NCBI GenBank assembly: GCA_902478055.1
Contig: CABSJL010000003.1
Span: forward strand, 39,618 to 103,617
DNA: 64,000 bases
Direction: 5' to 3'
From: an uncultured Veillonella sp.
GTDB lineage: Bacteria > Bacillota > Negativicutes > Veillonellales > Veillonellaceae
Positions 8,229 to 17,109 of this stretch are shown in pieces. A program made the position numbers and the translations under genes. The first letter of the stretch is position 1. Every line of letters begins with the position of its first letter. The notes beneath the pieces are model-generated. The model did no database searches. It was given only the letters and a program-made list of their open reading frames with translations, and had not been told where the DNA came from.

Positions 8229-9680
8229 CTATTTTTTCCGGAAAATACGATTTAATAAATCCATTTTCATTTGATAGTATCCTGGACTCATATCAAGGTA
8301 ATGACGATGTGGATTTTCAAAACGTTGTTCTTCAGGCCAAATTTCAGTTTCTAATTGGTCTTTAACATATTGACGAAGCTCATCTAAGGTTGGTAATTCT
8401 ACTAGTAATTTTCCATCCTTAATAATGAGTTGTTTCATTTCTTTGAAAGTACAGTTTTCAAAGTACAATTCACGCCACGGTTGTTCTGGATCAATATAAC
8501 GATATGGTTCGGTTGTATCTGGTACCTCTTCTAACAATGTTAATAAATCTGCAATGGCACGACCTTTCTCATTGTACACGCGGTACACCTTTTTAAAGCC
8601 TGGGTTCGTAATCTTTTCAACAGATTCGGAAATCTTAATACGAGGCTCCCATACGCCATTTTTTTCAACCCCAGCAATCTTGTAAACTGCACCAAATACA
8701 GGATCGCTCTTAGAGGTAATCAGTCTTTCACCTACCCCGAAGATATCGATAGGCCCGCCTTGGATTAACAAGGATGTAATCGTATATTCATCAAGGCTGT
8801 TGGAAGCCATAATTTTACAATCTTCTAAGCCTGCTTTATCAAGCATGCGGCGTGCTTTTTTAGCTAAGTACGCCAGGTCACCAGAATCAAGGCGAATCCC
8901 TTTTAAACGTTTTCCCATAGGTTCTAATACATCTTTAGCTACTTTAATTGCATTAGGTACACCAGAGTTTAGAACATCATAGGTATCAACGAGGAATACA
9001 GCTCCATCTGGATAGACTTCAGCGTAAGCTTTAAAAGCTTCGTATTCTGAATCATGATACATAACCCAACTATGAGCCATAGTACCACTCACAGGGATGC
9101 CAAATTGTTGGCCTGCTAAAACAGTTGCCGTAGACTGCACCCCACCGATATAGGCTGCTCTCGCACCATATACAGCGGCATCCACATTGTGAGCTCGACG
9201 TGCGCCAAAATCGGCTACAATACGACCATCTGCGGCACGAACGATACGATTGGCCTTAGTAGCGATAAGGGACTGATGATTCATCATAGTTAGCACTGCA
9301 GTTTCTACGATTTGTGCATCTATGAGAGGTGCTACGATAGTAATAACCGGTTCATTGGGATAAATAATCGAACCCTCTGGGAATGCATATACATCACCAG
9401 TGAATGAGAAATCTTTTAGATAGTTTAAAAACTCCTCACTAAAGATACCTTGAGCCCGTAAAAAATCAATATCACGTTCATCAAAGTGTAGATTCAAAAT
9501 GTACTCAACGATTTGTTCAAGACCACCAAAAATGGCAAAGCCACCCTTGTCTGGATTGCGTCTGAAGAATACATCAAACGCGACGCGATCCGTGTTTTCA
9601 TGTTGCGTAAAATAGCCGTGTGCCATGGTCATCTCATAAAAATCCATAAGCATACTAATATTGCGACTGTCGTGTTGCAT
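8229..9680 (-). CDS. pncB: Nicotinate phosphoribosyltransferase
   Basis: 483 residues. It joins nicotinate to PRPP to give nicotinate mononucleotide, the entry step of the Preiss-Handler salvage route. Family features include the N-terminal MDFYEMTMAHGYF, FRRNPDKGGFAIFGGLEQ, FGARRAHNVDAAVYGARAAYIGG in the middle, and the phosphate-binding IRLDSGDLAYLAKKAR. It is the first gene of the pncB-nadE-asparaginase operon. No adenylyltransferase (nadD) is in the window. Confidence 0.95.
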   Translation of the reverse strand: MQHDSRNISMLMDFYEMTMAHGYFTQHENTDRVAFDVFFRRNPDKGGFAIFGGLEQIVEYILNLHFDERDIDFLRAQGIFSEEFLNYLKDFSFTGDVYAFPEGSIIYPNEPVITIVAPLIDAQIVETAVLTMMNHQSLIATKANRIVRAADGRIVADFGARRAHNVDAAVYGARAAYIGGVQSTATVLAGQQFGIPVSGTMAHSWVMYHDSEYEAFKAYAEVYPDGAVFLVDTYDVLNSGVPNAIKVAKDVLEPMGKRLKGIRLDSGDLAYLAKKARRMLDKAGLEDCKIMASNSLDEYTITSLLIQGGPIDIFGVGERLITSKSDPVFGAVYKIAGVEKNGVWEPRIKISESVEKITNPGFKKVYRVYNEKGRAIADLLTLLEEVPDTTEPYRYIDPEQPWRELYFENCTFKEMKQLIIKDGKLLVELPTLDELRQYVKDQLETEIWPEEQRFENPHRHYLDMSPGYYQMKMDLLNRIFRKK

Positions 9681-9993
9681 CGGTTCACCAACCTTCTAAA
9701 ATCTAATGGATTTGTAAAATCGTTAATCGTATAACCTCATTATACATTATTATTCCTATATAGCTAGTCTCTACATGTGCTAATGCTTGCATTAACTATC
9801 CTAATAATCATTCTTGTGATATAACTATATATATACTAATTATTTATATATTCCATATATATGTCGATGAAAGTTATCACTGAAACAAATACAATTATTA
9901 GTATTAATTCGTATACTAATAAAATTACTACGTATTCAGTGTAATCAACCAATATATATATCTATTATTTACATCAGAATGAAAGGAACCATT
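9681..9993. promoter_or_regulatory. AT-rich divergent promoter region between pncB and pepD
   Basis: About 310 bases with no credible gene. It is very AT-rich with many TATA-like strings, so individual -10 boxes cannot be chosen reliably. It must hold the promoters of the leftward pncB operon and rightward pepD. Confidence 0.5.
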
Positions 9994-11442
9994 ATGGAAT
10001 CAATCGTTCAAGCAAAACGCGTATTAGAAATATTTAAAGAAATGAGCCAAATTCCTCGTGAATCTGGCAACGAAAAAGGCATTAGCGACTATATCGTAAA
10101 CTTCGCTAAAAACTTAGGTTTAGAGGTTCATCAAGACGACCAATATAATGTAGTCATCAAAAAACCTGCATCCCCAGGTTATGAAAATAGACCTTCTATT
10201 ATCCTACAAGGTCATATCGACATGGTATGTGTTCGTGATCACGACTCTAACCATGACTTCACTAAAGACCCAATTGCCAACATCATCGAAGGCGAATGGA
10301 TGCATGCAGACCACACTACATTAGGTGCGGATAACGGTATGGGTGGCGCGATGATGCTTGCTATCCTTGAGGATGATAGCCAACAACACGGCCCTATGCA
10401 ATTATTGTTCACTACTAATGAAGAAACTGGTATGGATGGCGCTTTCGCTATTAAAGAAGGCCAAGTAAGTGGTGATTACTTACTCAACCTCGATACAGAA
10501 GTAGAACACGATTTTACTGTTAGCTGTGCTGGTGGTTGCCACGTTCACGTAAATATTCCTTTATTGCGAGAAAATAACCAACCTGGTTATGATGCAGGCT
10601 TATCCCTTACCGTAACAGGCCTTAAAGGCGGTCACTCTGGTATCGAAATCTGCGAACAACGTGCTAATGCTAACCAAGTATTAACACGCGTACTCTATGA
10701 CATTCAACAACAATATCCTGTATGCTTAGCATCCTTTGAAGGCGGTGTAAAACATAATGCCATTCCTTCTAAAGCAGTAGCTACATTATCCGTACGCGCT
10801 GAAGATGTAGAAGCCATCAAAACTTTAATTGAATATCAAGAGAAACAATATCTCCATGAGTATGGTATCCAAGATCCAGGTCTTAAATTTGTCGTAGAAG
10901 ATGTCGCAACACCTGATGTAGTCTATGCGGATGATACAACAGAAGCCCTCATTACTTACATCTATCTTGCACAAGATGGTGTTCATTCTGTAAGCAAATC
11001 TATCCCAAATCTTGTAGAAACTTCTGACAACATCGCAATCGTACGCGAAAATGAACATACTATTGAAGTACTCATCTCTATTCGTAGTTCTAACAGTAAC
11101 AGCCTTGAATTCTTAGCAAAGAAAATGCTTCTTCTTGCAAAAACACTTGGCGTATCTGCAGAACGCACTGGTGGCTATCCAGCATGGGAATATGACAAAG
11201 GATCAAAACTTGAAGAGCAAGCTATTTCCTTACATAACGAAATGTTTGATACACCAGCTAATGTCAATGCTATTCATGCCGGTCTTGAATGTGGCTTGTT
11301 AAAAGGTGTACTACCAAATACACAAATGATCAGCTTTGGTCCTACTATCGTAAGCCCACATACACCAATGGAACGCGTTCATTTACCATCTGTTGAAAAT
11401 GTATATGTATATCTAAAAGCTTTATTAGCTAAGTTACAATAA
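9994..11442 (+). CDS. pepD: Aminoacyl-histidine dipeptidase (peptidase D, M20C)
   Basis: 482 residues from the ATG with AAAGGAA five bases upstream; an ATG 15 bases earlier is less well placed. It is a cytoplasmic zinc dipeptidase that cleaves Xaa-His and other dipeptides. Metal-site motifs are LQGHIDMVCV (His and Asp), TTLGADNGMGGAM, and LFTTNEETGMDGA, which holds the catalytic Glu pair; GGHSGIEI marks the lid domain. Length agrees with PepD (about 485). Single gene followed by a terminator. Confidence 0.94.
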   Translation: MESIVQAKRVLEIFKEMSQIPRESGNEKGISDYIVNFAKNLGLEVHQDDQYNVVIKKPASPGYENRPSIILQGHIDMVCVRDHDSNHDFTKDPIANIIEGEWMHADHTTLGADNGMGGAMMLAILEDDSQQHGPMQLLFTTNEETGMDGAFAIKEGQVSGDYLLNLDTEVEHDFTVSCAGGCHVHVNIPLLRENNQPGYDAGLSLTVTGLKGGHSGIEICEQRANANQVLTRVLYDIQQQYPVCLASFEGGVKHNAIPSKAVATLSVRAEDVEAIKTLIEYQEKQYLHEYGIQDPGLKFVVEDVATPDVVYADDTTEALITYIYLAQDGVHSVSKSIPNLVETSDNIAIVRENEHTIEVLISIRSSNSNSLEFLAKKMLLLAKTLGVSAERTGGYPAWEYDKGSKLEEQAISLHNEMFDTPANVNAIHAGLECGLLKGVLPNTQMISFGPTIVSPHTPMERVHLPSVENVYVYLKALLAKLQ

Positions 11443-11537
11443 ACATAAAACAGTAAATAATGACTATATACTTTATGTATAATTTGATATACTAAAGGTA
11501 ATCTAATTAGAGATTTATATAACGAATTCTCTTCTCA

Positions 11538-11600
11538 CCCTCCTATAAGGAGTTCAGTCAACTCTCCCTCGACTGAGTCTTCTATAGGAGGGATTTTTTT
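11538..11600 (+). terminator. Long interrupted terminator hairpin after pepD
   Basis: Outer stem CCCTCCTATA / TATAGGAGGG, inner pairing TTCAGTC / GACTGAG, then T7. It shows no T-box or riboswitch signature. It lies about 95 bases after the pepD stop. Confidence 0.8.
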
Positions 11601-11868
11601 ATATTCTTCTCCCAAAATTTGAAATTAATATTTATTCATAGAGGAGTATCTCTTCATATATACGTAAATCAATATATACAACACTTTTCACAATCAATTA
11701 TGAATATTAAATACATCTGTCACTATACTCATATAAGGTATATAACCAATATATTTAATGAGAATTTTAAGAAAAATAGTACTTTCATAACTATGCATAT
11801 ACCCTAGGGTGTATTTTCTGTGTTATCCTATAGGTGTATACTGTGTTTACATTACTCAGGAGGTACGT
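11601..11868 (+). promoter_or_regulatory. Upstream region of the CobW cluster with two palindromes
   Basis: AT-rich leader without a gene. Two palindromic sites precede the CobW start: 11797-11814 centred on CCCTAGGG with near-symmetric flanks ATATA and TGTAT, and 11825-11839 centred on CCTATAGG with a similar GTGTAT flank. Two related palindromes 25 bases apart suggest an operator for a dimeric repressor. The metal context makes a metalloregulator plausible, but neither site matches a standard Zur or Fur box. Confidence 0.45.
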
Positions 11869-12738
11869 ATGATCCCTATTGTTATCATATCCGGATTTCT
11901 AGGGTCTGGAAAAACAACATTTTTACAACACATACTAAAAGAACATAAATCTACAGATAAAATTTTAATTATAGAAAATGATTTTGGTGAAACCAGCCTC
12001 GATGCAGCAAATCTTGCAAAAACAGGGGCTACCATTCGTGAAGTTACATCTGGCTGTATTTGCTGTAGCTTACAAGGAAATTTCCAACAAGCACTGCTCG
12101 ACATTCTGCAAAATTACGATGTAGATACCATCTATATTGAACCATCAGGAGTCAGCAAATTAAGCGAAATCATCCATACATGCGAGGATGAAGAGATTGC
12201 AAAATCCGCCTATGTTCATGCATCGGTAACCACCGTAGATGCCATGCAAGCACCTATGTTTATCAAAAACTTTGGTCTCTTCTTTAAGGATCAAATCACA
12301 AATAGTGATGCCATCTTCTTAAGTCATACCGAAGATATCCAACAAACAAGCATTACAAAACGTATGATTCACGAGTTAGCACCAAATACTCCAATTCATG
12401 AAGAAGCATGGAGCACCATTGCGTTACGAGACTATATCAAACGTCTCTATCATTGTCATGATGACAATTCCTTACATGATGAGCATCTATTTATGAGCCA
12501 TACATTCAAAGACTTGCGTACACTCACTCTATTACAGTGGAAAACTATCTTAGAAGGTATGCCAGATACCGTACTCCGTGCTAAAGGGATTGTACCGACC
12601 GTCGAAGGACCTCATGAGTTGCAATACGGTACCCATTACTGTTCCCTATCCCCTAGTGAGTCCACGGACTATAGCTTAGTTGTTATTGGTACAGATTTTA
12701 ATGTGCCAATGGTACATAACGAAGTGTGTCAATCATGA
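11869..12738 (+). CDS. CobW/YjiA-family G3E GTPase (putative metallochaperone)
   Basis: 289 residues from the ATG with AGGAGG five bases upstream; the 20-residue extension is rejected. Walker A is SGFLGSGKTT at residues 8-17, the metal-binding CxCC motif is C63-I-C65-C66, and the switch segment is IYIEPSGVSKL. G3E GTPases deliver or handle Zn, Co or Ni ions. Its stop overlaps the start of the next gene (ATGA), and the next two genes encode a permease fusion and its partner. That arrangement recalls the Bacillus yciC and ycgR-ycgQ genes of the zinc regulon. The metal is inferred only. Confidence 0.85.
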   Translation: MIPIVIISGFLGSGKTTFLQHILKEHKSTDKILIIENDFGETSLDAANLAKTGATIREVTSGCICCSLQGNFQQALLDILQNYDVDTIYIEPSGVSKLSEIIHTCEDEEIAKSAYVHASVTTVDAMQAPMFIKNFGLFFKDQITNSDAIFLSHTEDIQQTSITKRMIHELAPNTPIHEEAWSTIALRDYIKRLYHCHDDNSLHDEHLFMSHTFKDLRTLTLLQWKTILEGMPDTVLRAKGIVPTVEGPHELQYGTHYCSLSPSESTDYSLVVIGTDFNVPMVHNEVCQS

Positions 12739-14270
12739 TACCTGTTTATATCGTTACCGGATTCATCGGTTCTGGTAAAAGTACTTTCATAAATGAACAA
12801 CTACAACATCGTAAAAAGCTGGGCGGCACGGCATGTATCAGCGCCGAAGAAGGTGCTGTATCGCTCATCAAAGAAGGATTACAACTCAATCCTGATAAGC
12901 TTAGTGCAATTACACCTAATGAACCTGATACATATAGTTCTATAGCTGATGAAATCGCAAGCTATGTCGACAAGGTAAAGCCTAAAGAAATATGGATTGA
13001 ATGGAACGGTATGATCAGCTTTCACCAACTAGAAGCCTTGCTATATAGTGATAAGCTACGCCATCTATTACAAATCGAAAAGGTATTATATCTTTGTACA
13101 GACCAATTCGTCGCATCCATTTTGCCTGGTTTAGGTAATGATGTAACAAGCCAATTATATAGTGCCGATTGTATCATCACAGAAACCGATACACATCACG
13201 CCTTATTACGGACCTATAACAGTGACGCCAAGATTGTAACAGCGCCTGCGCCAGAAAAGGTAGCAGAATTATGCCGCAATTCTACGTGGGGTCTCATACC
13301 AAATCTATTAGTTATCGGCATTACAGCCTACATACTATTAGTCACTGCATTCCGTCATGATATTCCTTACTCCATCCACCAATGCTTTGCCATCATTACA
13401 GGGCTCATTATCGAGGCTATCCCGTTCCTATTATTAGGAACCATTGGTTCAACAGTCATTCGCTATTTCGTTCCACAAAGAATACTGCTAAAACTATTAG
13501 GAGATCACTCTTGGAAGAGCTATGGTGCCGCCATGGTTAGTGGCTTAGCCTTACCAGTTTGCGACTGTGCTATTATTCCATTATTTAAAGCACTTACAGA
13601 TAGAGGTGTACCATTATCTGTGGCCCTCCTATTTATGCTCGCCAGCCCAATCATCAATCCTATTACCATTCTATCCACCTGGTATGCCTTTCCAGATAAT
13701 CCAATGATTTCTGTATGGCGTATCGTACTTGGCCTTGGCGTAGCTTTATTGGTGGCCTTATCATTCCGTTTTATACCACCATCTACGTCTATGATGAAAG
13801 CTAAAACGGCACAGAACCTAAGTTATGAAGAAATCGTCTTAGAAGCATCGAAAAGTAAACATATCAATAAAAGAAAGTTACTCATTCATATGGAAAAAGA
13901 GTTCTCCCAGCTCTTATTCTATTTCTCTATTGCAGCTTGTGTACTATCCGTAGTTCAAGTGTATGGAAAGCCTTGGCTCATCAATGCCGGCATCACATTA
14001 CCTGACGTGTGGGCCATCCCAATTCTGCTAATATTGGCGTTCTTCTTCTCTGTATGCTCTACATCAGATGCTATTATAGGCAAATCCTTGAGCACCCTGT
14101 TCCCTATGAGCTCAGTCATGGGTTTCCTTATCTTAGGACCTATGCTCGATATTAAAAATGTATATATTTTAAAACAATATATGCCTACATCATTTATTCT
14201 TCGTCTAGGCTTAACAATTGTTGTTATATCCTATTTAGCAGCATTAGGTTTTCAATTCTTTTTAAGCTAA
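12735..14270 (+). CDS. Fusion of a CobW-like P-loop domain to a YcgR/DUF318-type permease
   Basis: 511 residues starting at the ATG of the ATGA overlap. Residues 1-175 resemble the CobW GTPase fold with Walker A TGFIGSGKST (8-17) and WIEWNG in place of the IEPSG segment, but lack the CxCC metal motif. From residue 186 the protein becomes a polytopic membrane permease: eight or so hydrophobic segments, the signature ALPVCDCAIIP (C276, C278) and ASPIINPITIL. DUF318/YraQ permeases are thought to export or import metals or metalloids. Such a fusion suggests energy- or metal-gated coupling with the preceding GTPase. Function is inferred. Confidence 0.75.
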   Translation: MIPVYIVTGFIGSGKSTFINEQLQHRKKLGGTACISAEEGAVSLIKEGLQLNPDKLSAITPNEPDTYSSIADEIASYVDKVKPKEIWIEWNGMISFHQLEALLYSDKLRHLLQIEKVLYLCTDQFVASILPGLGNDVTSQLYSADCIITETDTHHALLRTYNSDAKIVTAPAPEKVAELCRNSTWGLIPNLLVIGITAYILLVTAFRHDIPYSIHQCFAIITGLIIEAIPFLLLGTIGSTVIRYFVPQRILLKLLGDHSWKSYGAAMVSGLALPVCDCAIIPLFKALTDRGVPLSVALLFMLASPIINPITILSTWYAFPDNPMISVWRIVLGLGVALLVALSFRFIPPSTSMMKAKTAQNLSYEEIVLEASKSKHINKRKLLIHMEKEFSQLLFYFSIAACVLSVVQVYGKPWLINAGITLPDVWAIPILLILAFFFSVCSTSDAIIGKSLSTLFPMSSVMGFLILGPMLDIKNVYILKQYMPTSFILRLGLTIVVISYLAALGFQFFLS

Positions 14271-14322
14271 TGTTTAGTCATTACTATTTCAGTTCTTCAT
14301 GAATATAAAAGGAGATGATTCT

Positions 14323-15087
14323 ATGAAATTAGGGCTGAAAGATCGCTTTTCCATTGTGAAAGGCTTACTTTACCTCACCTTAGGTATCTGCTGTGTATAC
14401 CTAATCGTAACCGGTCGTTATTTGAACTATATCGCACCACGATATGAACTACTGCTAGGTATTAGCAGTGTAGCTCTCATACTAGGCGGATTGGCTACGG
14501 TTATTTGGGCTCCATCGCGCTATTATAAACACAACTGGCGCTCTATCGTGCCTATCATTATTCCCGTAGTTTTACTCATCGTTCCCCCTGTCCTTGTACC
14601 TACAACAGGTGTTCAAGGTGCAGCACGAATCAATGATGATACAAACAACTTTGACTTTACAAATGATGCCATCGGCGAGGTTATTACAGTTAATAGTGAA
14701 AGCAAAGAGCCTGGCATTTCTAAAGACAAAAAAGAAATCGTGTTAAATTCAGATAATTTCTATCAAACCATCGTAAAGGTTGGATCTAATGTAGACCAAT
14801 ACAAAGACTACACTGTATATATGACAGGTTATGTAAACCGCGATGATAACACGCTAAAATCTAATGAGTTTACCATCTCTCGTATGGCTATGTCCTGCTG
14901 CATTGCTGACGTGGCACCGATTGGCATGACCGCCTATAAACCAGATGGTGATAGCTTAGCTAATGAACAATGGGTTTCTATCGAAGGCAAAGTATCTACG
15001 CGAGATTTCCACGGTCGTCAACAACCATACGTAGAAATTACAAAAATAAAATCAGCAGAACCTATTTTAGGTTATGTATATCCTTAA
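14323..15087 (+). CDS. YcgQ-like putative permease partner (TIGR03943 type)
   Basis: 254 residues from the ATG with GGAGATG upstream. Two to three membrane segments lie in the first 100 residues, followed by a soluble domain carrying SRMAMSCCIADVAPIG with Cys192-Cys193, a hallmark of the TIGR03943 family. These proteins are almost always adjacent to DUF318 permeases, as here, and are expected to form a two-part transporter. The vicinal cysteines are a candidate metal site. Last gene of the CobW cluster. Confidence 0.75.
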   Translation: MKLGLKDRFSIVKGLLYLTLGICCVYLIVTGRYLNYIAPRYELLLGISSVALILGGLATVIWAPSRYYKHNWRSIVPIIIPVVLLIVPPVLVPTTGVQGAARINDDTNNFDFTNDAIGEVITVNSESKEPGISKDKKEIVLNSDNFYQTIVKVGSNVDQYKDYTVYMTGYVNRDDNTLKSNEFTISRMAMSCCIADVAPIGMTAYKPDGDSLANEQWVSIEGKVSTRDFHGRQQPYVEITKIKSAEPILGYVYP

Positions 15088-15141
15088 ACAAACAATCTTA
15101 AATCGATAGCCTTAAAGAAGCTTAAATAAATATATAAACAA

Positions 15142-15169
15142 AAAACCGAGGCCTAATGCCTCGGTTTTA
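15142..15169. terminator. Bidirectional terminator after the CobW cluster
   Basis: Perfect stem AAAACCGAGGC / GCCTCGGTTTT with a 5-base loop. It lies between convergent gene ends. Confidence 0.9.
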
Positions 15170-15226
15170 ATAAACATATATTTAGCAAACATATAATAGT
15201 ATTATATAGGGACTATATTATCGATA

Positions 15227-15793
15227 TTATCGATGTAACTCTTTAACAATTCGTTTGCCAAGAGATGCAGCAACAGCACAAAGGAAGATGTCTGGACCTA
15301 CGGGAATTAAGAAGCATGTAATAATAACGGCCTCCACCCCAATTGGTTTACCTAAGTACAAATTCATAATGAAGTACAAATAAATCATCCCAAGGCCATA
15401 CACGATAAATAAATTTAATATAGATCCTGCTAATAATCGTTTAAAGGACAATGTTTCCATAGACTCTGCAATACGGCCCACTGCATAAGCACCTACCATA
15501 AAGCCAATTAAATAACCAAAGGTAGGTTGTAAAATGTAACCAGGACCACCACCAGATGTAAAAATCGGTACCCCAATTAATCCTAAAACAATATAAATGC
15601 CAACACTAGCAGCTCCTAATCGACTGCCCAGTACAATGCCTGCGAGGGTAGTAAATAAGATTTGTAATGTAAATGGACAATTTGGTAATGGTACCCGTAT
15701 GAAAGCACCTACAGCAATTAATGCTACAAAAAGTGCTGTCATTGTTAACTGACGGGTAGTGATGCGACCTTGTTTCGACACGGTAGAACTCAT
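15227..15793 (-). CDS. bioY: Biotin transporter BioY (ECF S component)
   Basis: 188 residues with five to six membrane segments. BioY binds biotin for uptake, either alone or with a shared ECF module (none is encoded here). Family motifs are RVPLPNCPFTLQILFTTLAG near residue 33, LGSRLGAASVGIYIVLGLIG, and the GGPGYILQPTFGYLIGF segment that forms the biotin site. GGAGG precedes the ATG. A BirA-like site lies about 80 bases upstream. Confidence 0.94.
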   Translation of the reverse strand: MSSTVSKQGRITTRQLTMTALFVALIAVGAFIRVPLPNCPFTLQILFTTLAGIVLGSRLGAASVGIYIVLGLIGVPIFTSGGGPGYILQPTFGYLIGFMVGAYAVGRIAESMETLSFKRLLAGSILNLFIVYGLGMIYLYFIMNLYLGKPIGVEAVIITCFLIPVGPDIFLCAVAASLGKRIVKELHR

Positions 15794-15868
15794 GGTATAC
15801 CTCCATTAATAACACATCAACAAACTACAATCTACTAACTATCTAAATTAAATCACTTGTATTTTTAA

Positions 15869-15902
15869 TTGTCAACTACATGTGTTGACTTTTAGTTAAC
15901 TA
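15869..15902 (-). promoter_or_regulatory. Candidate BirA operator upstream of bioY
   Basis: Read on the minus strand the arms are TAGTTAAC and GTTGACAA, separated by 18 bases between GTTAAC and GTTGAC. BirA sites have the form TTGTNAAC and GTTNACAA spaced by about 16, so this is close but two bases wider. A tighter inverted repeat GTCAAC/GTTGAC (15871-15889) overlaps it. A better-spaced site occurs before bioD. Confidence 0.45.
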
Positions 15903-16135
15903 TGCAGTCTAATACTATATATACGGCAATTTCAAGTATTTTGTTATTTTGACTATACATTATAGTTATTACCAATCGTTCATAATAACTAAAAGATATA
16001 CTCATCTTCATACAAAAATCTTTGAATTTCATCTTATATTCATGTAACAACATTAAATTATACGTAAGTAGATTGAGTAAAATCTACTTTCACAAAACAG
16101 TATATAAAAGTACCTTATATTAGGAGGCATTCATT
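15903..16135 (+). promoter_or_regulatory. Promoter region of the PepSY gene
   Basis: AT-rich region without a gene. TTTCAC (16088-16093) lies nine bases before TATAAA (16103-16108), which would place a start site about 20 bases before the AGGAGG of the PepSY gene. A similar TTTCAC plus -10-like arrangement occurs twice upstream of alr. Confidence 0.4.
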
Positions 16136-16723
16136 ATGAAAAATGTTAAAAAAGTATCAAAGGTATTATGTGCATTTGGCGTTAGTACAGTACTATTAGC
16201 AGGTGTAGTTGGCGCAGCTAGCAACCATGCATACAACAACAATAGCAACTGGAAAGGCGTTGGTAGCGTAGCTCCATCCGCTCAAGCTAACTATTCTGTT
16301 GATTACATGGGCGCTGTTACAGTATTCCAACAAAACTTCCCTGGCGCTACTGTAAAATCTATTTCTTACGATGCTAAACACAACCCTTACTATGAAGTAG
16401 AAGGTTACTACAACAACCGTGCAGTAGAACTTAAAGTTGATGAAGCAACTGGCCAAATTGTTGGTAAAGAAGTAAAAGGCTATGCTAAAGCTAACAAAAC
16501 TATTAACGTTCAAAACATCATCATCCCTGAAGTAGCTGAAACTAAAGCTATGGAAAAAGTTGGTTCTGACTTCCAAACTGTAGAATGGACTGTTGAACGT
16601 GAAAACGGTCGTGCTGTATACGAATTCGATATGACAACTGGCGGCGGCAAAAAAGCTGAAGTAAAAGTTGACGGCATGAACGGTAAAGTGTTAAGCGCTA
16701 AAGTAAAAAGCACAAAATACTAA
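16136..16723 (+). CDS. Secreted PepSY-domain protein
   Basis: 195 residues. A signal peptide spans residues 1-28 (hydrophobic FGVSTVLLAGVVGAASNHA). Two PepSY-like repeats follow, each ending in a VDEATGQIVGKE or VDGMNGKVLSAK type strand. PepSY domains are small periplasmic or surface domains often proposed to inhibit peptidases or sense envelope state; no enzymatic function is implied. AGGAGG lies before the ATG. Two related proteins are encoded at 39515-40623 and 41139-41702. A long structured 3' region follows this gene. Confidence 0.85.
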   Translation: MKNVKKVSKVLCAFGVSTVLLAGVVGAASNHAYNNNSNWKGVGSVAPSAQANYSVDYMGAVTVFQQNFPGATVKSISYDAKHNPYYEVEGYYNNRAVELKVDEATGQIVGKEVKGYAKANKTINVQNIIIPEVAETKAMEKVGSDFQTVEWTVERENGRAVYEFDMTTGGGKKAEVKVDGMNGKVLSAKVKSTKY

Positions 16724-16998
16724 GATTTTAATTCATCAAGTGAACCCTATCCTAACCCACTTAGATGACACACTACACATATAACACACATACTATACAC
16801 ACAGTATCCATTGGATACACTCTCTAACACAAACTAACACACAAACTTAGAGAGCCCCCTATGACTCACAAAGGGCTCTCTCAAAACCCTATCTCACACA
16901 ATAGGTAAAGGGTCTGTGCTCACACACCACAGACCGAACGTTACACACACTATACTCCCTTAAAAAGACCTTGGATCGTTGAATCCAAGGTCTTTTTT
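16724..16998 (+). ncRNA. G-poor, CACA-rich structured 3' region of the PepSY gene
   Basis: About 275 bases between the PepSY stop and a strong terminator, with no ORF. Almost all G residues fall in hairpin stems separated by C/A-only linkers. Stems seen: GTATCC..GGATAC (16804-16818), CTCTCTAA/TTAGAGAG (16820-16854), GAGAGCCC/GGGCTCTC (16850-16880, sharing bases with the former), and GGTCTGTG/CACAGACC (16911-16935). Short strings are shared, in the same order, with the region after the PepSY gene at 39515. It could be a structured 3' UTR or give rise to a small RNA; expression is not shown. Confidence 0.5.
16962..16998. terminator. Strong terminator ending the PepSY transcript
   Basis: Stem AAAAAGACCTTGGAT / ATCCAAGGTCTTTTTT with a 6-base loop, flanked by A and T runs. 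Confidence 0.9.
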
Positions 16999-17109
16999 CT
17001 ATTCCCTATCCTCTATCTTCTATCCTCTAGATATTACTATATATTTATAGATGTCTACCATAACCCAACAATCTAATTTACAATTAACTAGGATACATTC
17101 TTCAACACC

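Noticed and set aside
11538..11600. T-box or riboswitch leader before the CobW cluster
   Set aside because: No TGGNACCGCG-type antiterminator or aptamer core is visible; the hairpin is best read as the pepD terminator.
11619..11807. 62-residue plus-strand ORF before the CobW gene
   Set aside because: AT-rich intergenic composition, no ribosome site, overlaps the candidate operators.
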